Below are positions 33,334 to 42,195 of a stretch of DNA of 64,000 bases, piece after piece. Position 1 is the stretch's first letter. Each line of letters opens with the position of its first letter. The position numbers and the translations under genes are program-made. The notes beneath the pieces were generated by a model. The model did no database searches. It saw only the letters and a program-made list of their open reading frames with translations, and was not told the DNA's origin. The DNA is from Leptodontidium sp. MPI-SDFR-AT-0119 (lineage: Eukaryota; Ascomycota; Leotiomycetes; Helotiales; Leptodontidiaceae). The stretch spans positions 992,001 to 1,056,000 of the forward strand of contig JAHLEZ010000020.1 of NCBI GenBank assembly GCA_020726505.1, read 5' to 3'.

Positions 33334-33474
33334 GATTTCTGTATCAATAGGAGAGTGGCAGATCGCTGAGTTTTGCTTAGGAAATCTCTCAGAGAGGCAT
33401 ACAAAGTCTAAGTCTGTGCTCTAGCGGCCGACTCAGGTATATGATCTCCAAAGCCAGTATTCCTTCACATCGCC

Positions 33475-33964
33475 TTATCCTCCTTTGATAATCCCAATGT
33501 CATGTTCCTAAGAGTTTGTTGGTACAATCTTGAGATGGCAGTAGGCGAGACTCACGAGCTCCTCCTTTGTTGGCGGCCAGTCCAGCTCTTCTCTCGAGTT
33601 ATACCCATAGTATTTGCCTTTCTTTCGAATTACCAAGAAGACATCTGCCCCGAAGAGGCGGTGGAGATCGTCTGCTTTACTAATGAGACTTATTTTTCTT
33701 CGTCGAAAGTTTTCCTGAGTATTCGTTCTGGTCTTTCTGTTTTGCAATTGCCCAGACATGTTTGCCCTGGGATCAACCTCGCAGTTTGAGAACTTGATTG
33801 GATCTGTATAAGCCATATACTATAAAGCTGAATGACTTTAACTGGATATATTTCATACGCACATAATCAAAACCTGGGCGGAAACGAAACAGCGCATTAC
33901 AGTCATGTCCCGGTGGAGCCATTTCTAGAGGAGCCGTTTCTAGAGAAGCCATTTCTGGAGGCAT
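33475..33964 (-). CDS. MADS-box-like small protein, copy 2
   Basis: Three exons fit by phase: 33964-33859, 33803-33556 and 33507-33475. Introns are 55 and 48 bp, with GTATGA and GTGAGT donors. They give 128 residues. The N-terminus is Pro/Glu/Met-rich (MPPEMASLETAPLEMAPPG). The core NFRRRKISLISKADDLHRLF then GADVFLVIRKKGKYYGYNS aligns with the MADS/SRF core and with copy 1 at 24.6-25.2 kb. The last exon is short and its acceptor is the least certain part. It lies head-to-head with the ferric reductase starting at 34170, about 200 bp apart, so shared regulation is possible. DNA binding is inferred only. Confidence 0.6.
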
Positions 33965-34169
33965 CGCTTCAAAAGGCGTTGCTCCTGGAGGCGCATTGTT
34001 AGAACACAACCTCCGATCCAATTAATGTGCGCAGCATGCTGAACATGAGGGCAACTTTTGGCTTCTGGCTTGAATGCGTTCCCATAAACCGATCTATCGG
34101 GACCTGCATCGTTTCTGCTGCTCGGTACACTCGGTCTTCATATGCCAATCTCATCAAGCCCTCCCGGAA

Positions 34170-35882
34170 ATGGATACCATTCAGTGGTATGCCGTGGCGC
34201 TTGCAGCCATTGCAGCCCTTTCTATTATTTTCTACACGACGAGACTATCAGTCAGGTTTCTGCATACTTACATGACGTACCATTTTCTTAAGCATGTTTT
34301 TTATCCGCGAGTCCACAAGCATGTAGGAGGTACTACTCGATATCATGCGCTTTTGATCCTTGCTCTCTTTGTGGGCAATATTCCTTGCCTCACAGATGAT
34401 CATACAACGCTCGTGCAGCGAACAGGACGGTTAACTGTCGTGAATCTTGTCCCTCTCGCTCTTGGAAGTCATATGAACTCCATCGTCAGTTGCTGCGGAC
34501 TTGGATACGAGACTTACAATGCCATCCACCGTTGGTTAGGGAGACTGGTCGTGATCGAAGGAGTGATTCATGTGATTGCTGTTGTTGTATCACAGAAGCC
34601 AAACCTACACTTATCAACGCAAGTACCGGCATTGGTAGTGAGTATCCCCGTCGCCGAAGCGAGAAGTACTGACGACATTAACTAGGCTGCTTCGGCGATG
34701 GCCGCCATTCTGATCACCTCCTTTTCAATCGTGCGGCGTCACTTCTATGAGATCTTCTTAAGTATCCATCGGGTTCTAGCAGTGATGATTGTGATTGCCA
34801 CCTGGATCCATGTTCCGGGAAAGCTAGTCAGCATACCAACGATATATCTCCTTGTTGCATGCTGTCTCTGGGCATCTTTGCACCTTCTCCGAACGTGTCA
34901 AATCCTCTACCGGAACGTCCGCAACTGGGAATCCTCATGCACAGTCTCCATTGAATCCCTACCGGATGCTTATCAGGTCCGTGCCAAGATTTCGAGACCC
35001 TGGAAGTACCGAGCGGGTCAATACGTATACCTTTGCGTCCCAAGAGCGAGCTACAGCTCTTTCTTCCAGTCGCACCCATACATGGTCGCGTGGTGGTACC
35101 CGTATGATAAAGACCAGGATATCATTGTCTTCATCATTCAGCGACAGAAAGGATTCTCGCAAAGTCTTCCTTCTAGCAGCAACTCATCCCAATCCACCGA
35201 ATTGAGAGCCATGATTGAAGGACCTTACGGCAAGGAGATCCATCTCGATGAGTACGGAACGGTCTTGCTGTTTGCCACTGGTATTGGCATAGCTGGCCAG
35301 CTGCCTTACGTGAGGCAGCTCCTTGAGAACTTTCACAATTATGATGCAAAGGCAAGGAGAATCGTTCTGTTTTGGCAGGTGGATTCTGAAGGTAGGCCGT
35401 GGTTAACACTAGAAGAAAGTTTGCTGACAGCCACCCCAAAGAACACTTGCAATGGGTCGGACAATGGATGACGGATCTACTAGAGCAAGACTCTGAATAT
35501 GTAAGTTTGTTCAAGGCGACCGTCAGAGCATCCCCTGAACCATTCTGTCTAGGTGCTTGACATACGTCTCTTTGTCACCGGAAATTACATCACCAACGGC
35601 GCGGAACACGGTAAGGTTGGTCGAGTTGGTAGACATGACCGTATTATAGTGAATTACCGAGGTCTCGACGTCGAGAATCTGATTAGATCTGAAATTGAAG
35701 GGAGAAAGGGTCGAAGTGTGATCTCGCGTAAGTCTGTCTCCGCGGAGATGCCGAACCACAGACTGACGGCTTCACATAAAGTTTGCGTGAACAGTTATGT
35801 AGGAGAACAAGTCCGAGAAGCCGTAAGGCAGATGCTGGACAAGGATATTTATTTGAAGGAGTTGCCATTCCATCCATTGTAA
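34170..35882 (+). CDS. Ferric/metalloreductase, membrane (FRE family), copy 1
   Basis: Five exons fit by phase: 34170-34637, 34686-35391, 35442-35500, 35553-35727 and 35782-35882, giving 502 residues. Introns are 48-54 bp. The ferric-reductase-like transmembrane domain has paired haem-ligand His in IHRWLGRLVVIEGVIHV and IHRVLAVMIVIATWIHV. An FAD-binding domain contains HPYMVAWW and the NAD(P)H domain contains FATGIGIAGQ. The end LKELPFHPL is the usual C-terminus. The enzyme would pass electrons from NADPH through FAD and two haems across the plasma membrane to reduce Fe(III) or Cu(II) chelates. It is shorter than secreted-domain FREs because it starts close to the first transmembrane segment. 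All required motifs are present, so it looks functional. A paralogue is at 49.3 kb and a relic of its first exon at 23.7 kb. Confidence 0.85.
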
Positions 35883-36223
35883 TGCCAACAAGCAGCGTTG
35901 GGATGATTGGAAGTCAGGAATTACATCACGATAGATACATTTTCCTACATTCCTCTTAGTAAAATCGAGAATGTTTCAGTATCTTTGCTTGAACTTCACG
36001 TGTACCCGAACTTTACTGGTTGTTTGCTCATTTGTATATTTTGTCCCTGCACATCCATAGATATCCGTTGGATGAAATGTGATAATAGGAAGCTTGGCGT
36101 TGGTGTTCCAATTCGGCGACACCTGGCTCCACGCTTCTCGGCGTAGTTGCTGATTAAGCGATGGGAACAGAGCATGACAGAATCAAATTGGTGAACCTCA
36201 ACAGCGCTTCATCTTCTAGAACC
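35883..36223. other. No gene seen
   Basis: Spacer between the ferric reductase stop and the minisatellite; no recognisable element. Confidence 0.35.
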
Positions 36224-36806
36224 AAGGCTGGTAGAAGCACACAGGTTAGTGGGAGCAGATTCTGTCGTACGAGAATTTGAGCTGGTATGAGCTCACATGC
36301 TAGCATGATTGTCATGTCTCGCACGAGAAGCAAGTCTAGCACGAGAACTAAGTCCAGGACGAGAATCATGGGCAGTACGAGAATCAAGTCTAGCACGAGA
36401 ACTATGTCCAGGACGAGAATCATGGGCAGTACGAGAATCAAGTCTCGCACGAGAACTAAGTCCAGGACGAGAATCATGGGCAGTACGAGAATCAAGTCTA
36501 GCACGAGAATTAAGTCCAGGACGAGAATCATGGGCAGTACGAGAATCAAGTCTAGCACGAGAATCAAGGTCTCGCACGAGAATCATGGGCATTACGAGAA
36601 TCAAGTCTCGCACGAGAATCATGGCCAGTACGAGAATCAAGTCTAGCACGAGAATCAAGGTCTCGCACGAGAATCATGGGCATTACGAGAATCAAGTCTC
36701 GCACGAGAATCATGGCCAGTACGAGAATCAAGCCTCACACAAGAATCAAGGCTAGTAGAAGCACACAGGTTAGTGGGAGCAGATACTGTCGTACGAGACT
36801 TTGAGG
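36224..36806. repeat. 18-bp-based minisatellite inside a 59-bp direct repeat
   Basis: The core (about 36310-36745) is made of 18-bp units of the form N(5-8)-GTACGAGAATCA or GCACGAGAA, often grouped into 54-bp triplets (CAAGTCTAGCACGAGAA, TAAGTCCAGGACGAGAAT, CATGGGCAGTACGAGAAT). The flanks 36224-36282 and 36748-36806 are near-identical direct repeats containing AGAAGCACACAGGTTAGTGG and CTGTCGTACGAGA. The array ends 11 bp beyond the DUF3723 stop. Long open frames on both strands across the array are a by-product of the unit length being divisible by three. Confidence 0.85.
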
Positions 36807-36816
36807 AAATCAAGAT

Positions 36817-39293
36817 TCATCTTTCTGTGATCATTCTTGGCTCGAGTATTGGCCGTGGCTCGTTTCTTGCAACACCCACTCCAGAAGCGATCAATAATTT
36901 ATTGATCTCACCCCCATCTCTTGGGACGACTTTTACAGTGTATGTACCATCGCTAACTACTGCGTCGTAGCACCTCTCTGGGGTGAGGCCACGGCCTGTC
37001 ACCGTCATTAAATGGTAATGTTTTCGAACATACTTGGCAGCTACTCGCTTCACCTCAGAGGGATCATCATATGACATGGAGCTCTGGTCTTGGCGACCTC
37101 CGCTCTCATATACCTGGAAGGTTATTCGGTGCCGAGGGGTGTTTGTGTTGCCTCCATTAATATCCTGGGCAACCTCCTACGTCAATCTTAGTTTTCTGAT
37201 GTGCACAATCCTGGAAAGATGAATACATACCATCTCGCTCGTTTGCGAGGTGGCAACCAATGCTATCCGGTCCCGGCTCGACGGCGGCGGTGGTGTTGGG
37301 CGGTCTCTCGGTGCTCCTCGCTGCGCTGAACGCTCGTCTGCTAGGCCTTGGGTTGGGGCTGACCCGGAAACCGCATTATGGGGAGATGACCTGGTCATGA
37401 TGCCTTCCGGTGTCTGTGGTGGACGCCCTCGTGGTGCCTGATCCGTTGCGTTTGGCAGCCGTTTACCGAAGAACGCAAAGTATATTGACCTCCGAACAAA
37501 TATTGATGTGATGCCCTTCCCCCTCGCATTGGTACCATCATAGAGAACGTCTAAGTAAAGATAGTTCCGCTCGTACTCGTACGCCGTCTGGAAGAACCGA
37601 CCACATCGTCGTGGAAGAGACTCACCGGGCCCATCTACCACCGACGGGGGCGTGATGTACTGTCGTGGCTTCTCGACCACTTCTGTACGTACTCTCGCTA
37701 GGTGCTCCACGCATTTCTCAAATAGCTCTGGATCGACGTCGTACCGCTCAGGAGGGTTGTGCTTTAGGACGAAGTTACGAACCTCGGCCCTGAATGGATC
37801 ATCAGTTATCAGCTTCCGGATGATTTCCGAATCGAAGCCCAGCCGATCGGCCAAGAGGGCAAACCGGTGCCAAGTAACAGGATCAGGCTCTTCGATCATT
37901 GGCTTCGGGCGATCTTTCTCCTTCTTCGCGCACTCTCCGATCATGCGAGCAAAATGTCGCAGTGCAAATAGATAGAGCTGTCGGTAGCCGAATTCAAACT
38001 GATCCGTTACACTCCCTGCACGTGTGCTGAACATAGTTTCGGTGTCTTGCGTGACGATCTCACCAGGCGTCTGGTTCGTGCCAGAGAATTGCTGCTTCAT
38101 CATCTCATGCAATGATCCCTTGAATGGCGGGTCAATTAGAGCCTTGACGATCTTTACACATGGGCTGAGCAACTTCAGGTCTTCAAAAAGGGTGTATAGT
38201 GACGGGATGAGGTAAGCTACTGTGGCAATGTTATTCCAGATAGACCGCCGCTTTTCCTCTTCTCTAATTCTGGGAAAGACCTTGCCCGAATCGAAGAGTG
38301 ATTTCAGGTAACTGAAGTCGTCTTCCGATGCCTGCGGGGCTCTCAGCTGCAAAGCTTCCACGGTGAATCGGTCGGTCTTGGACATGAGATCCATGTCTCC
38401 ACCCAAGATGAAAGACCACATCTGGAAGATGTGATCAAGGTAGTGTAGGATCTCCTACACAAGAGGTCAGTTCACAGGTTGCGATGAGAGTTGTCTAGCA
38501 GACCTCGTCAAATCGCATGGCGAGAAGTTCCTGCATATTGCCAAGGGAGAATCCAGGCCCTAGCCAGAGACCACGAACGACCAGCAAGGCATCGAAAGCA
38601 TCCTTGTACCGTCCTCGCTTTAGAAGCTGGCCCAGACCTGTCTGCTTGCTCTTGGACAAGTATGCCCGCCACCGTCTCTCAGCGAAGGGCTTGTCTCGCC
38701 GTTGGTAATCCCGAATCTTTCCATAGATTTCGCCGTCAGCAAATTCCAACGAGTTGGAGTAGTCCTCGCCTAAGGCAGCTTGGGCCTCCGGACCCATTGC
38801 TAGAAGGGAATAACATTAGCTACTCGCTAAGAAATATAGAGTGTTTCACAGTCAAACTTGATAGATATAAATCCACTGTCCACCATTCATCTTTTGGGGT
38901 CAAGATTTCCAGAGCAGCTAGGATCCTATGTTGGCCATGGAGGCACTCAAGCATGTACTTCGGAGGTAATGTCAGCTTCGGCGGGGCATCTTGCGCACTG
39001 TGAAGTAGATCTTTGAGCGTCTTCCCTGAATGTTGGAGCGCAACATTCAGGTCTTGCTCAATAATGATTGCTGGCACATGGTTAGGTGGTGATAGCCGCA
39101 GACAGCCTTGTTTCGCGAAGATTCTCTTTAGCCTTTCAATATTCTTCCTGTCTACGCCTCTCGAGTACTCGGGTTTGAAGACGAGCCTTCTTAGACTGAC
39201 ACAAGCTGTCCCTCGAAAATTCTCTTCTCGATCTTCGACAAGCTTCCTCTCTTGCTCCATGGCGTGATACTGGATATCGTATCGCACGTTCAT
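36817..39293 (-). CDS. DUF3723 protein
   Basis: Four exons fit by phase: 39293-38858, 38799-38504, 38454-37231 and 37176-36817, giving 771 residues. Introns are 49-58 bp. The DUF3723 signature runs through the first ~450 residues. It includes FKPEYSRGVDRKNIERLKRIF, LECLHGQHRILAA, EWWTVDLYL, then EDYSNSLEFADGEIYGKIR, DAFDALLVVRGLW, RFDEEILHYLDHIFQMW and LIPSLYTLFEDLKLLSPC. A Pro/Ser/Arg-rich linker (about 600-650) precedes a small C-terminal module with DDPSEVKRVAAKYVRK and LTPERCYDAVVSDG. Biochemical function is unknown. DUF3723 genes are scattered in Pezizomycotina, often in accessory regions, and are one of the recurrent cargo families of Starship elements. The gene is intact and divergent from the pseudokinase at 39855. 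Confidence 0.85.
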
Positions 39294-39854
39294 CGTCTCA
39301 TTTCAGAGAGGAGAAAAGGAAGAAACAAGCGACAAAGAATAAGAGAGGGGGCGTGAGAATAGCCTTGGTCTATAGAATTACGGTGCGAGGACTAAGGGGC
39401 TCATTTTAAGCAAAGGCAAAATTGGAACTAGTTGAATATGTCCACTTCTACCGCCTTAAGGCATTTCAGAGGTAACCGTTTAATTTTGGCTCCTGAGGCC
39501 TGTTTTGGATACTAATATTCTCTGGCGGTCTGTATTCGTGCTCTCTAGATAGTAATGTTGTCAATTGAGGCGCTTTCTGTCCCAACTTCTCATGTGGCTC
39601 CAGTTTCGGCGTTGACAATCCAACAACTCCAGTTTTAGCCAGTCGCTTTTTCAAACATCGTGACAGCCGCCTCACACCTAAGTAGATTGCGAGAAGTCGA
39701 GATATACTGTAGTATAGTATTGTACTGTACTAAACTCTCCGAGGCAATTTTTTGTGAAGGATTTTGAGCCCATTAAGCCGGCTGTGTTTACGAAAGTCTC
39801 AAACTCACAACCTGCTCTCGAGATCCTTGCAACTGACTTTGTATCGTTACACAT
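39294..39854. promoter_or_regulatory. Intergenic between two divergent genes
   Basis: This 561-bp interval separates the start codons of the DUF3723 gene and the kinase-like gene. Part of it (39530-39570 and 39815-39854) is shared with the relic copy near 31.95-32.03 kb. No specific operator can be named. Confidence 0.35.
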
Positions 39855-41035
39855 ATGGCTGGTCGACTAGAGAGATCTAACTCGACTGCGACGCAGTTTC
39901 CAGGCCCTGTTTCATTTGAGAAGCAAGAGGACCTAGAATCTCATGCTATCACACCGCCAAAGAGGAACCAACATGACGACCATCAGCGCCCCCAGTCACG
40001 GAAGAGGACCCATCGTGAAGTGCAATCCGACTCCGACACAGCAAATAACGATGATAGCAAGTTTATTGATGACATGCGTTCACATCGACTTCCACCAAAA
40101 CTTAGTCCAATTGACTCTCTTTTTGTACCACAAGAAATCCGTAGCGTAGAAGAGCCGTCGCCGGATCTGTTGCCGCTGAGAAGAGCGTCACCATGGCACT
40201 ACTATACCAAGGTATACCGCCGTGAGCTGGGGGGTCCAGTAGTTGTTGCGAGCAAGGTTCCGGCGACATTTGAGCTTTTCGCTGTGAAGTGCGCAGCTGG
40301 ATCGAAGGTTAATGACCAAGCACAGACGCTCCGACAAATTAGACATGAAAATTTCCTCACCTGCATTGAAATATTTGCGTATGAAGGTGCGGTCTTTACC
40401 GTTTCCGAATACATGGCTATCTCTCTGACAGATCTCAATGGATCTGCCGTACCACCGAACGAGATTCAGGTAGCGACAATCGCACATGAGGTGAGCTGTT
40501 GCTATCAAAACTCTTTAGGCTTTGATGTTAAAGTTGTAGGTACTGACGGGACTTAATTTCCTCGCCTCTCGAGACATGATGCATGGAGATATTACATGTT
40601 CTACTATACTCCTATCTCTTCGCGGAGATGTCAAAATTGGTAAGTCCTCGGCCTAAGCACTGCTTGCTTTACTAATCTGTCATCTAAGCCAATCCTGAAG
40701 GCTGCTTTAACATTGATCTGCGAAGTCACGGGCTACGCAAAGACACCGAAGCATTAGGCCTCGTGATGCTCCAACTTATGGAGCGGGGTAGCTACCCCCC
40801 TGGAAGAGTGGCTTTGAAGCATCCCGACAGGTGGTCTCAACAAGCAGACGAGTTTCTGCATTTAACAGCATCGAGTTCGGTTAAAGAACTTCTATTGGCG
40901 AGTTACTTGAATCCTCACTTTCTATTTGTTCTGATTGTTCTAGCATGCTTTCTTAAAGAACTCACCACGAAAGGAGGAGCTTGTGAGCCTGGTTGGTTGC
41001 GCTCAGATATCCTCGTATATCCCATTCTGTCTTGA
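39855..41035 (+). CDS. Protein-kinase-fold protein, probable pseudokinase
   Basis: Three exons fit by phase: 39855-40490, 40540-40639 and 40689-41035 (two 49-bp introns), giving 360 residues. A basic, disordered-looking N-terminus (1-115) leads into a kinase fold. It contains WHYYTKVYRRELGGPVVVASK in place of the Gly loop, ELFAVKCA with the ATP-contact Lys, a helix RQIRHENFLTCIEIF, the hinge region VSEYMAISL, and the catalytic-loop position HGDITCSTILL (HGD for HRD, no Lys/Asn pair). The metal-binding DFG is replaced by ANPEGC. Missing the DFG Asp and the loop Asn argues against normal catalysis. The C-lobe is short. It neighbours DUF3723 and a truncated duplicate lies at 32.0 kb. Confidence 0.7.
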
Positions 41036-41462
41036 AGGGCCGTGACGGCGCGTCTGAGATCTGGAGAAGACACCTCAGCAGCGCCGACCCAACTACATGC
41101 AGGAAAAGAAAAGATTCGTCCTAAATACGCGTCACTGAGAACTGTAGGAAGAAATATTTCTGGCGGCAGGGGTTGAAGGGCTTCCGTAGAGGAGTACATA
41201 TGTTGTTAAATTAATACCTCTGAGACTACACTAGAAGGCGAATCGAGTGTCGCTAATTTTATATAACTTTTTTAAGCGGGCTCCACTTCCTGACACTTGT
41301 GGCTGTGCACCCTTGCTTGTTGTACCCCAAGGTATAGGTGTTATCAGCGGAGCTAATTCTTGCCCGTTCTGGTCGCTAACTTTTGATAATTTTTAATTTT
41401 TAATTTACATTTTATACAGCTTACGATATGCCATTAACACACATAGAGGCATACTTTGACTA
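41036..41462. other. No gene seen
   Basis: Spacer between the pseudokinase and the left end of the inverted-repeat unit; AT-rich towards its end. Nothing recognisable. Confidence 0.35.
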
Positions 41463-41915
41463 ACGTCCATCCCTGCGTGCCGGAAAACCCTACGTGCCGG
41501 AAAAAATGATAGGTACTTTGACTTCAAGCATCGTAAAGTCGGTGCACAGCTTAATGTCTCGTACATTTTTTTTTCAAATTAGATTCCATAGTCAATCCTT
41601 AACACCCTGAATCCCTCCTATTAGAATTATTATGTTCGCATTGTCGCCCTCACGCTTGACTTACAAAGGGTCTCTTTCATAGCGTAACAAACATCCTCTA
41701 CCACAGCTGTACCACAGAGCTTATATTATCCTTGCGACGTATAAAAAGGTCTTTGCTAGGTTTCTTAAGCCTCCCCACTTTGCGGGAGATCGTCAATAGT
41801 CTTGTGGCGGCTGCAGCGTGCAGATTTGTGTAGCATTGCCACGCGGGCCGATACCTCGGATCGAAGCGAGTGACGATCTTGGTGGGGAAGGGCCCCGCAC
41901 GCCCTCCATAGTATT
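41463..41915 (+). repeat. Left long inverted repeat
   Basis: Pairs with 47390-47830 on the opposite strand. Beyond the near-identical terminal ~95 bp the arms share shorter words and a decayed coding stretch (VALTLDLQRVSF here, VALTPDLQRVSF in the right arm), plus CGAGATCGTCAA-like and CTCGGATCGAAGCGA words. Confidence 0.75.
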
Positions 41916-42195
41916 TAAACATCCTCTCGCCTTAGGCATAAAGGCCAACAGTGACTGGAGCGGCTGACGCCGCATCAAGCTTAGTCAATGCCTGGGTGAA
42001 GTTACCCGGCTCCGGACTTCCAATTGCCAAGGCCCTGCTCCGGATGCTCACGTGAAATTTTGCCTGAGACTAGTCGATGCCGGCAGAGGTGCCTCACTCG
42101 AAAGCTCAAGTACTCACGCTGAGTACTTACAAAGTACAAATCATCACCTCTATTACACATATTTATGATACTATGGTACGCTTTATATATTAAAC

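Noticed and set aside
36153..36755. Several 120-148-codon repetitive frames on both strands
   Set aside because: The minisatellite unit is a multiple of three without stops in several frames, so open frames arise automatically.
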